Shown here in pieces: positions 33,911 to 44,724 of a stretch of DNA of 64,000 nt. The DNA is from Agrypnia vestita. Taxonomy: Eukaryota; Arthropoda; Insecta; Trichoptera; Phryganeidae. The position numbers and the translations under genes are program-made. The notes beneath the pieces were generated by a model that was not told where the DNA came from, made no database searches, and worked only from the letters and a program-made list of their open reading frames with translations. Position 1 is the stretch's first letter. The number at the start of each line of letters is the position of its first letter. The DNA is taken from assembly GCA_016648135.1 (NCBI GenBank), contig JADDOH010002004.1:124001-188000 (forward strand), in the 5' to 3' direction.

Positions 33911-33970
33911 CAAGCGCTCATTGTAACTGTAGCCGAATTCGAGAATAAAATTAATCATTTGTGTTGTACA

Positions 33971-34405
33971 CAGGGTTATTTGGAAAACATTAATAACCTC
34001 GTAGGACTACATTCCTGCCTTGATTGTGAGTCCGAAATGTTCGAGCCATCATGACCTAATAGTTATGGAGATATGCGACATCAAAGTATGTATTTTTTTT
34101 CAATATTTCTCACTTATTTTTTGTAAAACGTTGCACTATCATTACAGTAACTTGTATCGATTACGAATAATTTATTCGTTTCAATACAAGGTAAATAAAA
34201 TGATAAAAAGACTGACAAATTTCCAAATAGAATGATTTCCAATTGGAATTCGAAGGTTTTTATTATTTTATTTGACTCGTATTAAAGGGAATGAAATTTT
34301 CATATTTGATTTAAGTTACTGTAATTATAGTCCAACGTTTTACAAAAAATAAGTCAGAAATATTGAAAAAAATGCAAACTTTGATGTCGCATATCTCCAT
34401 AACAG
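33971..34405. mobile_element. Foldback MITE, 3' arm truncated
   Basis: The left end (CAGGGTTATTTGGAAAACAT) and inner arms match 22767-23299. The right arm stops at ATATCTCCATAACA, short of the terminus by about 100 bases, so it cannot be mobilised by ends alone. Confidence 0.75.
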
Positions 34406-34510
34406 CGCAACAACGAAGCATAGAAAACATTAATATAATATAGATGGCCAATTATAGGTCTCCACTTTTAGAAATATGTTAATAATAATAAATATGTTAT
34501 GAAGTAAACT

Positions 34511-34935
34511 TGGGCATGTTAAGTATAAAACAACAAGAAAGAATAAAAAAAATTAAACAAGAGAAAAAGAGACTTAATTAGTAAGCAAAAACATTTAGGC
34601 ATGTTAAGAATAATACAACGGGAAAGAATACAAAAATTTTAAACAAGAGAAAAAGAGACTTAATTAGTAAGCAAAAACATTTAGGCATGTTAAGAATAAT
34701 ACAACGGGAAAGAATACAAAAATTTTAAACAAGAGAAAAAGAGACTTAATTAGTAAGCAAAAACATTTAGGCATGTTAAGAATAATACAACGGGAAAGAA
34801 TACAAAAATTTTAAACAAGAGAAAAAGAGACTTAATTAGTAAGCAAAAACATTTAGGCATGTTAAGAATAATACAACGGGAAAGAATAAAAAAATTTAAA
34901 CAAGAGAAAAAGAGACTTAATTAGTAAGCAGAAAA
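34511..34935. repeat. 86-bp tandem repeat, about 5 copies
   Basis: Unit starts fall at 34511, 34597, 34683, 34769 and 34855, exactly 86 bases apart. The unit begins AGGCATGTTAAGAATAATAC and contains GAGAAAAAGAGACTTAATTA. The three inner copies are nearly identical and the first and last have a few changes. Because 86 is not a multiple of 3, it is not a simple protein repeat. Confidence 0.9.
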
Positions 34936-34939
34936 AAAT

Positions 34940-35380
34940 TCTGCACTCAAAATTTTTCTTAATGTCTGCACTTGAATTATGAGTAGGATTACCTGGCAAA
35001 GTGTAAATCTCACAATAACCGATAACTGAATTGGGTACATATATGTTTGTGTTTTTTAGTCAAAAGAATTGATTGAATTAAATGCATATTTATTTTAAAA
35101 TCTCCACTCTGCCTTGAAAATTATTTCATATTAATGTCGTCTTCCCATTCCGCTAATGTCAGAAATTAAGATTTTAATTAAGAAATTAAGAAATTAAGAT
35201 AAGAAAATTAAGACAGAAACTAAGATAAGATTAATGTCAATTAAGATTTTACTTGAACTGATAACCGTACATATTTTTTTACAAACAGGTAATACTGTGC
35301 TGGCTATTTAATAAAGCACACAATTGTGCATTTTAACAACATGCACAATTGTTAGTTATGTTAGTATATAACAACTTGCG
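34940..35380. other. Unassigned AT-rich sequence
   Basis: AATTAAGA-type simple sequence lies at 35160-35240. No gene was seen. Confidence 0.35.
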
Positions 35381-35385
35381 GAGAT

Positions 35386-35435
35386 TTTTAGTCTACCGGT
35401 TTCGAGACGTACCCGTCTCTTCGCCAGGACAAAAC
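35386..35435 (-). ncRNA. Family B hammerhead-like motif, left arm
   Basis: On the minus strand: stem I GTTTTGTC pairs with GACTAAAA (three pairs, a mismatch, three pairs). The core is CTGGCGA (one change from CTGANGA), helix II is GAGAC/GTCTC with a GGGTAC loop, then GAAA. The palindrome ACCGGT and the cleavage-position A follow. Confidence 0.6.
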
Positions 35436-36718
35436 TAAACTAGCACGTAAAAACCACTACACACCACAACCATAGTATTATTCACACACTAACAACTTCC
35501 TAAAATATTTAGAACATTTTTTAGAAAACCTGACCGTAAAGTTGATGCATTAAATATTAAAAATATTTATAATACTAGCTGAAACTCGTCAAAAATGTCG
35601 GTACTTTTACATGTCGGTTCCTAAGGAAAAAATATTTATTTATTTTATTAAAAAAAGAATTCGAAAAAAGTTCGAAAAAATGGTAAAAAAATTTCGAATA
35701 TTTTTTTACTATAAAATAGTTATGACGTTACAGAAGTTATGCGGACGGACGGACAACCAAATTATTTGAATTGAGATCGCGCACGTGTTGATAATAATTT
35801 TTCAAAAACCTCTCTTCAAAAATAACTTTAGTATTATTCTTCTCCTCTGTTTGTTCTACTTACTAGTGATTATTTTAACCGATTACACAATAATCGTTAT
35901 ACGTGACTGTATCGATTATTGGTAACTGACTTGCGAAAAATCAGATCCAAATACAAATCGCGAATAGCGATTTTTGCGTAACCCGCGAAAATAACGGTTT
36001 TGACCATCACTAACTACTAAGGAACAAGATAAAGCGTTAAAACTGAATGACTTATCAAAACAGTACTCTCAAAATGACCGGCGTACCGTCAGAAGCGCTT
36101 TAAAATATTCAACGCATTCGGTGGTAATATATTGCCAAGTTCAACCGACATGTTTTTATTATCTTTATATTTAGTTAGTTGGATAGCAAGCACATTTGCA
36201 TATGTATCTACACGAACATGCACATTATGGTTTGTTTCCGTAATCATTCTAGAAACAGGTCTGTATCGCTTGTGTTGTGTTGTACTCTCCCTCGTGTTTA
36301 GTGTGTAATCACATAATCCCCACTACCGGTGGTAAAGGTGTACACTCGCTATATTGTGAGTAGGGAATGCAATCCCGATCCCGCGAGATCTCGAGGCATT
36401 TTACGAGATCGATCCCGAACCGAAAAACCGGACGAGATAATCGGGTTTGATTGTGCATGTCTATAGAGCTTTTAGTAAGTACTTAAAACTTATTTTCATG
36501 TTACATTTACATTTAATTTACACAAAAGATTTGGTAGCACCCACTTTAGACCCCACCCCCTCTCACTCTCTGTTCCTCGTAGATTCCTGATTGTTATGTA
36601 GGCAACTTAGTGCATGCTTGTTCTTGACAAGATTAACGTGCATGTGATAAATATTGGTGAAAAGTTAGGAATACTATGGTTGTGGTGTATAGTGTTGTGA
36701 ACATAGTAGTGTAGTGTT

Positions 36719-36760
36719 GGTTCTGACGAAGAGACGGGTACGTCTCAAAACCGGTAGACC
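36719..36760 (+). ncRNA. Family B hammerhead-like motif, right arm
   Basis: Stem I is GGTT (36719-36722) with GACC (36757-36760), including one T-G wobble. The core CTGACGA is intact at 36723-36729. Helix II is GAGAC/GTCTC. GAAA has become AAAA. ACCGGT and A follow. Confidence 0.55.
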
Positions 36761-36877
36761 TAAAATCTGGTAGTGATAGTAATTTAACTAACACTCTGTT
36801 ATCAGTAAATTGTTTATTTTATTTATTTGTTTATTTATACAGCTATTTTTACAGATACAGTACAATCATCAGGCGCG

Positions 36878-37211
36878 ACGCTACGCGGAAAAAGGAACAG
36901 AGTATCGTACACTATTGTTAGATTGAGTAGGTATGTTATTTAAGTCACCGTGACTTCAAATTACCTGATTTTTCTGTCTACAAGCAGAGTTTGTGTGCCG
37001 TGATTTGTCGTCTCTTTCAATGAAATATTTGCTACATATGACAGCCTGCTAGTATGGGAATAACGTGTCTATATTATAATACGTCAATGCTATAACCATC
37101 CTGAAAGTCCATTCTAAATATTGGTGAAAGAATTTTTGAAATCGGATGAGTAGTTTCTAAGATTACCTCGTACATCCAACTCACAAGCACCTTATTATAT
37201 ATTAGTGTAGA
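36878..37211 (-). mobile_element. Helitron-like element, 5' end preserved
   Basis: On the minus strand it begins A|TCTACACTAATATATAATAA, which has the TC start after an A used by Helitrons and the TATTATAA-style start common in insect Helitrons. The part 36878-37083 recurs at 55713-55957 (GAGTATCGTACACTATTG, GTCACCGTGACTTCA). The 3' CTRR end was not found; it stops near GCGACGCTACGCGG. Confidence 0.5.
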
Positions 37212-37214
37212 TAA

Positions 37215-37655
37215 AATGGCATAATATTAACTTTTTTACACCATTTTCCGGTAAATTTGAGTGCCCTAATTGTCATGGGACAAAAAAATACAAGCTCGTC
37301 GACGAATTGGCTTTCCGCGGATCAGCCGAGCTGATGGGACATTGGAAGCCAGTCGATAGTAATTTACCGTACGAGCTAATGGTACTACTCACCAGGCGGG
37401 GACGGCCTTCGATCCGCCGAAATCCCAGACTTCTCTTATTGTACGCCGTTGTAATATTCTCGCTCTACAAGTCGGCGGCGCAAAAAATTTACAATAAAAA
37501 AAAACCACCGCGCAGGTACAACGGTGCTTAGATTGTTTAGCCGTCTGCCCCAAGTGGGTCAATGCCACGCAGACGCGTTGAGGTATATTCTTTGTTTTTA
37601 ATTTATTTCTAGTCTCGCCACCACCGCGCCCTGCGAGCCGCGCGTCATTCTGACA
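37215..37655. other. Unassigned sequence
   Basis: The open frame at 37307-37531 is not recognised. Confidence 0.3.
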
Positions 37656-37659
37656 AAAT

Positions 37660-37770
37660 GAATTCTTCTTCTTCTTCTTCTTCTTTCCTGGCGTTTCACC
37701 CCTATGGGGTGTTCTTGCCACAAAACAAGTGTGCTTCTTCGTTGGCAATGGGTGTGATGGTTGCGTTTTT
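37660..37770 (-). repeat. TTC microsatellite with probable LINE tail
   Basis: The run CTTCTTCTTCTTCTTCTTC is followed by a short coding-like stretch on the minus strand (CFVARTPHRGETPGKK). TTC runs also begin minus-strand LINE fragments at 53116 and 59030, so this may be another such end. Confidence 0.4.
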
Positions 37771-37854
37771 TTTCTCTTTTATTTTACAAATATGAATTGG
37801 AAACGATTCGTTTTAGGATAAACATTATTCTGTGTGGATGATTAATTGTATTAG

Positions 37855-38275
37855 TAATGGAAAAGGATATTCTTATCAAATGTGCTCGTCAAAGTGACCA
37901 TCCCCTAATCCCGAAACTTAGAATCCTTGCAGAACAACTTATAATTAGTTCGTTCTGGAAAAATAAAAGCCCTCCCTTACTTAAAACAGTTACAAGATTT
38001 TCCAAACATATGATAACAACATTTTGAGACAAAACCTCTTACCCCTATATTCCTCTCCCTTCAAATCCCCTACATTCTCCCCCAGAATAATATTCACACT
38101 TGGAGTTCAAAATAATCCTCAAGCCAAAAAAGATTTCATTAATACTATTGGATCAAAGTGGTTAGGATGGAAACTTTTCTTCACGGATGGCTCAAAGATG
38201 GACTGATCAACTTACACTGGGGCTGCTACATTCTGTGATTCGGAAAAAATGCAACAAAAATTTAAACTGTTCGAA
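37855..38275 (+). mobile_element. LINE RNase H-domain remnant
   Basis: The plus strand reads KDILIKCARQSDHPLIPKL and later WKLFFTDGSKMD, then after one stop TYTGAATFCDSEK. The FTDGSK followed by GAA pattern is the first catalytic segment of the RNase H domain in non-LTR elements of R1/I type. It is broken by stops and frameshifts. Another RNase H end is at 57370. Confidence 0.7.
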
Positions 38276-38289
38276 GAATATTTTTTCCT

Positions 38290-38890
38290 CTTCTGTAAAC
38301 ACACGCCTATCAGTGGCACGTGAGCATGCGCAGTATTGAGCTTCTTTAGCCCTTGCTTATTCGTGGCATGTGTGTACGCACACATGCTAGTAATGATCAT
38401 GCTCATTAATGGCACGCTCAAAAATCAACCGCCGATTGATTTATGAGCCTGCTAATGTCGTTCACCACGAGAAGGGGTATCTTTTGAGCGTGTGTGAACA
38501 GGTTTGCTTGTGAGCATGCTAATGTCATTCGCGGCTGGTATCGATTATCGATGCGATCTTCTCAGTCTGCGGCAGGTGACACAAATGTGGCGCGTTGGGG
38601 AGATGACAAAACATTACTTTTCGTGACTTATTGTAGGAATCACTAATGTCTGTGGAATACTCGGTCACCGCCATGTAAAAATAATACAGCAAGAAATAAT
38701 GTTTATGAAACTTTGTTAAAAGAAATGAATGATTCAAATCTTACGATAAAAATTATAAAAACTAAAATCAAAAATGTGTGGATGGAAACTCGGGAACTAT
38801 TTTGATTTATTGGTTCACTTGAATTTTCTATTTCAGTTTGCAAAGTTTCCATTTTGAACAAGATTCTATGACAAGGGCATGCCGCAAAAG
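38290..38890. repeat. GAGCATGC repeat element, copy 2
   Basis: It shares CACGTGAGCATGCGCAGTAT, ATTACTTTTCGTGACTTATT, GTCTGTGGAATACTCGGTCA and GTGGATGGAAACTCGGGAAC with 13022-13500. It is longer by about 100 bases, with extra GAGCATGCTAATGTC words. Confidence 0.55.
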
Positions 38891-38894
38891 GTCA

Positions 38895-40055
38895 CACGAA
38901 ACCCACGCACTTTGTATATGTGCTGTAATTTTTGCAAGCCGTCTTACTTGTTTTAATTAATAGCATCTATCTAATGTAAATATAATAATTTCGTTGTCTG
39001 TCGATCTTTCCGTCTGTCTGTCGGTTCGTAAATTCGTAACTTGCTGGAATTAAAACTTTTGTTAATAATTAAATTATGGCACGCAATTTTTATATTATTT
39101 TATGTACTCCTATGTTTAAATAGTCAATTTAAAAAAACAAATGGTTTTATATATTCAAGAATTTTTAGCTTCAAAATCCCGGAATTATCATGTCCCGTGA
39201 TTTTTCACAGTGTAGGTACGGCTTGTAATTCTCAATTTTCGTGTTCTACTGTAATTCTATTTTTCTTAAGCATAAAATTGTTTTCTTTATGTTTCACTGG
39301 GGAACCTAAGCGCTGAATAAACATAATGAATGTTAAAAAGTAGGACCGTTTCGTAAAGTAAATTTAGTGATTATAGTTATTTTTCACCACCGTTATTGTT
39401 TTTAATACGAGTAAGAAGTTAAACCAAAGCTTATTTTTTACTAACTGACTATTACATTTCGGACTAATGTTAGTCGGTCAATTGAATATTAAATGTTACA
39501 AATCCGAGGATACGGCTACATTTCGCTAGATGGCAGTTATCAGCGAAGTATAACAAATTTAGCATCATTGGTAACTATACATTATATTAAAAGTTGGACA
39601 TCGACGCACTATACCTACTCATATGCCGCTGTTGATAAAATCATAAGAAATTGCAGTTTTTTAATCATGGTGCTTTTAATTTTCTTGAATATGTTTGGAA
39701 TTACTTATTATTTGCCGAAATAAATATTTTTTTATATCACAATGTTCTTCACTAAAGCTGTCTCTGTTTACACGCTAACGTACTACGATTTCGCGATAAT
39801 TTTAATTCTTGTGAAAGTTAAAATTGAAGTGGAGTTTTGTAAAAAAACTGAAGCAAGTTAAGTATATTTTTGGCAATTAGAGATCGTATATTTGGATTAA
39901 CAGAAACGGGAGTTTATTCATATTATAGATTGATTTCGCATTATTTATTTTTGTTTTGAAAATGGAATGTTTATTGCCATTTTGTAATAGGAATAGAACA
40001 TACAAATAACAAATGAATGTTGAGCTAAAATTCAAATATAACTTTCCGTAATTTT
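38895..40055. other. Unassigned AT-rich sequence
   Basis: Open frames at 39041-39316 and 39493-39723 are low-complexity and not recognised. Confidence 0.35.
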
Positions 40056-40059
40056 TGAC

Positions 40060-40440
40060 GGGTTTATCACTTACCATCACGTCATTTTTTCGCGAAGGTA
40101 GGCAGAGAGGATGGAGCGTCACACTCTTCTTTTCAGACAGACGAGACTCATCCACATCTTCGCATGCAGCTCGGCGATTATTGAACCTCCCAACAGGACC
40201 TAAACGGGTTAATCTGGTCGTGCCACGTCTTCCGCGGCCGCCCTCTCTTTCTGACGCCGTCAACACATGCGACGTGGATATTTCTTACCATTCTCTCCTT
40301 ATTCATTCGCTCAACTCGCCCAAACCACCGGAGCGACCCTCTTTTAATTCTATTCACTATGCTCAGATTAGCTTTATACTCTTTTCTAATTTGTTCATTC
40401 TTTACTGTATCATACGTGCATAAGTCAATTTTTTTTTAAA
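40060..40440 (-). mobile_element. RTE-like LINE family 1, 3' fragment
   Basis: It starts TTACCATCACGTCATTTTTT then AGGTAGGCAGAGAGGA. The minus strand reads EREGGRGR with RPRKTWHD-like remnants, and ELKRGRSGGLGELSE in another frame (from KRGSLRWFG-type sequence). Frameshifted. Confidence 0.7.
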
Positions 40441-40444
40441 AATA

Positions 40445-40640
40445 ACGATGCGGATACGGAATGCGCGCAGCATCAATATTCTTACTATCCTCAAAATAAG
40501 CTAAACGCTCGCGCTATGAGAATAGGACTAACCTGATGACGTTATGGAATGGGGCTCGAACCACCGACCACCAGATCACTAGGCGAGCGTCATGACCATA
40601 CACCAACAAGCTACTCTCTCTGATGGAAACGATCTCATTT
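40445..40640 (-). mobile_element. tRNA-derived SINE, family 1
   Basis: On the minus strand: TAGCTTGTTGGTGTATGGTC, then GTGGTTCGAGCCCCAT (B box), then GTTAGTCCTATTCTCATAGC and GTAAGAATATTGATGC. It is the same SINE as 3484-3665, here lying directly against LINE family 1. Confidence 0.7.
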
Positions 40641-40644
40641 CCAC

Positions 40645-41340
40645 CGCATTCATTCCCTTCTGCCGTCCCCTGCTTCTTTTCTAGCCAACAGTATTGGTAC
40701 CAGAATTCCACTGTGTACCGCTAGTCTTGCCTGTCACGTTCCTATTAGAAATTATGTCCTTCCTTTGGATATCTTTCCCAGCCTGCTCTCGAACGTACTT
40801 CCCAAATATGCACACTCATTTACTTATTCCAAACTGGCCAACTAGTATTTTTATCGTTCTTGTTCGCAATTTTAAATGTAGATAATATAAGGACGTCCCC
40901 AAATAGCAGCTCCAAGTCCTGCTCCACGTCAGATCACACCAACACACAGGCAGCCCGCGGATAAGTCTCGCATGGCGATAGCGCGGCCCGGTCTGGTTCT
41001 TTAACAAAAGGTCCTCCCGCGCAGGAAGACAGATGGCCGCACAAAAAAGCCTAAATAACTGTAAGTGCACTTTATACCTGGCCGGGGCTCGGGTCTCCGC
41101 TACTCCCTTCTTTGTTTACACTTTTTACAGGGACGTCTCGGCTTTTTTGCCCGCGGCGTAAAAAATGGCGAGATCACCTTTTTAATTTATGTAGGTCGTG
41201 AGAAATCTCTCTTCCCTCTCGGGCTGTTCTCCGGGGAAGGTCGTCACTCTGCCGAGATTTTTTGCCGTCTCGGAGTTCCTCAAGCCACGCGGCATCTCGG
41301 AGCTCCACGAGGCAACCGCGGAGACGTTGAACTGAAAACG
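40645..41340. other. Unassigned sequence
   Basis: The start (AGTATTGGTACCAGAATTCC) matches the 5' part of LINE family 1 (compare 56225-56270), so some of 40690-40800 may be LINE. The rest is unrecognised. Confidence 0.3.
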
Positions 41341-41344
41341 TATT

Positions 41345-41955
41345 TTGTCATACAAAGCTGGTCAACACAATAACCTTCGCAGCTACGAAGATCGACTTGC
41401 CTTTTTCAAGATTCAGTCTCGATGGAAAATATCCGATCTCGTTGTGCTACACAAGATTCTCAGCGGAGCTATTGATTCTCTCTCTCTATCTGATATAAAT
41501 TTGCATGGTGAACCCCGTATAAGAAACCCGGAGTTCTTTAGAATAAGCCAGCACACTAATAATGTCGGTTACTTTTCTCCCATCACAAGGTTGTGTCGCA
41601 CATATAATATGTATTGTGCTGACCCTAACATCGATGCTGATATTCTTGCAGATACCTTATCTTCGTTCAAAAACTCACTCATACACAACATCCATTTTCT
41701 AAACGATGACCTGAACCTATAGATCCATTAAATCAATTATTTATTAAATACTAATCGCACTACATTCAAACACTAAATATACAACATAAATGTACATGTA
41801 AAATATACTTAATATACATGTTACTAGAGCGTGCCGAAGACGCTTGTAATTGGGATAATGGGCATAGACTTCATTTATAATGTTTTATTATCAGAGTATC
41901 ATGTACTTATTATCCTGTTAGTGTCTCTAATAAATAATAAAAAAAAATATATAAA
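41345..41955 (+). mobile_element. Jockey/CR1-like LINE, C-terminal tail
   Basis: The open frame (125 aa) reads RLAFFKIQSRWKISDLVVLH, KILSGAIDSLSL and ITRLCRTYN, the hydrophobic tail after the RT thumb in Jockey/CR1 elements (the YKIL-NG-IDSP and FSP--R--RLYN pattern). It ends in its own stop, a 3' UTR and an AATAAATAATAAA tail. Only this tail remains. Confidence 0.8.
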
Positions 41956-42054
41956 GTGTTCTCTCAATATCGTCAAATAATGGGTGCTTATACTTAGGTA
42001 CGCGCATTAAAAGTTCGTTAGAACTTATAACGCGCGTACGTATATACATTTTTT

Positions 42055-42545
42055 TGTCGAGAGTACGGGCATTATCCTTGGCTTTACCCAACCGAGTTTC
42101 TCCAAGGTATGCTTGGCTACACTAGTCTAGAGACTAGAAGGAATGTGTATTTGATTACACATTTTTATCGATTGTAGCGCGGTATGTTCGATAATCCTGA
42201 AATTATGCGGAGCATCGGTTTGTATGTTCCCGATAATTGCCTAAGACAACGTCAGCGTAGATTGCTTCTCATTCCAATATATAGGACCAACATGCCGATG
42301 GTTATGCCTGTTGGAAGAGCTACCGCTATGGTAAAAACATCATTTTGGGTATTGATGTATTCTATGTGTCTGAAGGGGTTTTCCGAAGTTGGATTCCCAT
42401 ACACCTCTGACCAGATTTTATGTTATTTTTAATTAATTTAATATTGTTATTTTGATAAATATATTCTCATAATATGTATGCCTCGAATATTTTTTTTGTA
42501 ATGTACATATTATGAAATAAATCGAATTGAATAAATAGCGCATCT
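42055..42545 (+). mobile_element. Jockey/CR1-like LINE, C-terminal tail
   Basis: It matches 30060-30830 closely: the DNA word GAGTACGGGCATTATCCTTG and the protein words IYRTNMPMVMPVGRATAM and MCLKGFSEVGFPYT. A stop replaces one codon near 42176. It ends in an AAATAAAT-type tail. The start is abrupt, so it is 5'-truncated. Confidence 0.8.
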
Positions 42546-42549
42546 TGAA

Positions 42550-42940
42550 GCGGTTCGTCAGCTATGTCAATAATAAATTGAATTAAATTAATAAATAAAT
42601 TAATAGAAGAGATAACAAGTTTCTGCGACTTGGTACCTAAAAAACGATGGAAAACTACATACTTCGGGACATATTGTCCACAGTGAGAAATGTGATCCCT
42701 TACAAGTCACTATGTGGAGGAGGCACTCGAGACTGCGACAGAACAGTGTTGTCTCGACTGTATAACACATTCCCTACAGACATGGTATTCTATCATGGGT
42801 TGAAATGGCGAACGTTACATTGTGTAAAAGTGATCACTTAAGCCAGCCGTACGACAGGTCGTGAGTCCTATGTACACCCAGAGACTTCTATACCTACTTT
42901 CGCATAAAAATACAGTTTCGTCTCTATAATATACATCGAT
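42550..42940. other. Unassigned sequence
   Basis: AATTAAATTAATAAATAAAT simple sequence is at the left. The frame at 42647-42841 is unrecognised. Confidence 0.3.
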
Positions 42941-42947
42941 TGACTAA

Positions 42948-43700
42948 AGCCATGTATTCACTAGGGGACAAATTGTCCCTCAACAGCACGCGCGGTATAG
43001 AGTCTACGTGACGTTGCAACGTCGTGCACTGTTCCGCGACCTCGCGCACAACATAGCGCGGCATTTCTACGTGCCGTGGCAACGTTGCCATGCGCACGGT
43101 ACCCGAGCGTACTCACTGCAACATTCCGCGGAGCGTCAGTACCACGTGGTATGTTTACAAGTGAATACGCATGCGCTGTATCTGTCAAGATGACAATGCG
43201 GGGAAACGAAATCGTGCTCGAAACACTCATCGGCTGTATCGATCGAAGATTCCGATAAGAAGTCCGTCTTCTTTCTCCTTTTGCAGTAAATAAGTTCGCA
43301 TTCTCAGTCCTTTTCTCCTCTTACTTTTCGATAAACTCATTAAATAAACAGATACGAGCTCATAATAACTCATCAGGGAGATTATTTCGGAGTCTGGAAA
43401 ACAATAATTATTTGCAAAAAGGCCGTGTTTTAATTAATATTCACCCCCTCCCCCTTCCCCCCCCATTTACTACAGTAAACCCTCGTTAATTTGAAATTGC
43501 GACCCAAAAAAACATTTCGAATGAGATACCGCAGCTGTCATCCATAACCTCATCGGATGACATTTACGCGACAAGATATGCGAGTCCCGGTGTGTACACG
43601 TCAAATGACCGCGTCATTGTCCCCGAAACATGAGCGTAGATGTTGATGCGACATGTCGAGCGGAATGTTTCGCGATTTGTCCCCTAGTGAATACATGGCT
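42948..43700. mobile_element. TIR element with TAA duplication
   Basis: The ends are 26-bp perfect inverted repeats (AGCCATGTATTCACTAGGGG then ACAAAT), flanked by TAA at 42945-42947 and 43701-43703. A TAA target duplication fits the PIF/Harbinger superfamily (TWA target). At 753 bp and with no long frame it is non-autonomous. The interior has CpG-rich words near each end and an AT-rich middle. Confidence 0.75.
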
Positions 43701-43704
43701 TAAG

Positions 43705-43985
43705 ACACGGTTCAGCGCCCTCCAGAGCGGCGTTCCCGCAGGCAAGTGACTCACGGCCGCGTCCTCCTCGGGCGGCCTACTTCTAGGAGCCGGGCCGCCC
43801 GTTCCCAGAAGCGGCCGGCTCGCCTATTACGACACGTTTCCGAGAATCGTCGGTCTTTTTGTGCCGTTTGTTATCGGAGCTCAACTTTTGCATGAATAAC
43901 TTCCCGGCCGCTGACCCGCGCGCGGAATGTGGTCCAGGAACCTGCACTTTTGCCCGGCTGCGCGTGTTTAGATGCAACTCTGCGG
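43705..43985. other. GC-rich island
   Basis: CpG-rich stretch directly after the TAA-flanked element. The open frame at 43783-43977 (minus) is not recognised. Confidence 0.35.
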
Positions 43986-44059
43986 TCGGCCATATTGATG
44001 GCCTCGGATGAGATTTTTATGCAATTTTAGACTTATTTTTTGATATTCCTTCGACTCTA

Positions 44060-44140
44060 CGATACTGCTCTACTACTTCAGGTTTGCGTTTTCTGGGATA
44101 TTACGCCGTGTTACTGTGACCTTTGGGCTTGAACAAAGTG
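44060..44140. repeat. Family A flank fragment
   Basis: GGTTTGCGTTTTCTGGGATA, TTACGCCGTGTTACTGTGAC and CTTTGGGCTTG match the arm sequence outside the hammerhead-like core of family A. The core itself is missing. Confidence 0.4.
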
Positions 44141-44154
44141 AGATTGAACAAAGA

Positions 44155-44640
44155 GACTTAACAGCCAATTTCGCAAGTTTGGTAACAGTTCTCTTGTATT
44201 CGTGGGAACTGTCATGAAATATGTCAATGAGGACGCTATGATTATTTTATATTTTGTTGTATGACCTCAGCATTCTAGATATAGAGTTGAAGTGGGCCAT
44301 GCTGTTATTGAAAGTTGAAAGAGAAAATGTATTTATTATATTTATTATATATATTACATTTATTATATTGATGTTCGTGTTTTTTATTTTTTATTATATA
44401 TTATCTAAAACCTAGTCTCACTACTAAGTTTACTTTTAAGTCTTGTTATGTTCGTGTAATATAATTTTTTTCCATATATATTTTATCCTTTATAAACTGT
44501 AATTATAACTAAATATGCTATGTACTTATGCAAGAAAATGAAAAAGAAACGTGCCGACAAGCTGTGTAAGGCTTGACACGATCTGTAATAATAAAAATAT
44601 GCATAAATTTAAATAAATAAATAAAAAAAATAAAAAAATA
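44155..44640 (+). mobile_element. LINE 3' UTR and tail
   Basis: GCAAGAAAATGAAAAAGAAACG, TGCCGACAAGCTGTGTAAGG and TGACACGATC, ending in AAATAAATAAATAAA, occur inverted after the coding tail at 50570-51187. This copy therefore holds mainly the 3' UTR of that Jockey-like LINE. Confidence 0.6.
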
Positions 44641-44724
44641 TGTTCTAAGTCGGCGACTAGGAACATTCAAAGTTAAGTTTTCGACACAAAATTCTGAATC
44701 AACGAATCTATTCCGTGAATTATA

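Larger units (their letters stand above)
35383..36775. mobile_element. Element flanked by paired family B hammerhead-like motifs
   Basis: Inverted arms flank about 1.1 kb. The left arm has a minus-strand motif at 35386-35435 and, inside it, CACTACACACCACAACCATAG. The right arm has CTATGGTTGTGGTGTATAGT and a plus-strand motif at 36719-36760. Both motifs read outward. The interior holds no RT or endonuclease frame; a word rich in CCCGATCCCGCGAGATC lies at 36370-36450. It resembles a non-autonomous Penelope-like or terminal-repeat element, which is inference. Confidence 0.55.

Noticed and set aside
34511..34935. CRISPR array
   Set aside because: Whole 86-bp units are repeated without unique spacers, and the genome is eukaryotic.
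35570..35590. Second Helitron 3' end (minus-strand TTTCAGCTAGT)
   Set aside because: CTAG followed by T is present, but no convincing hairpin precedes it, and CTAG alone is too common.
44060..44140. Fifth hammerhead-like copy
   Set aside because: Only the family A flank is present; CTGANGA, helix II and GAAA are missing.
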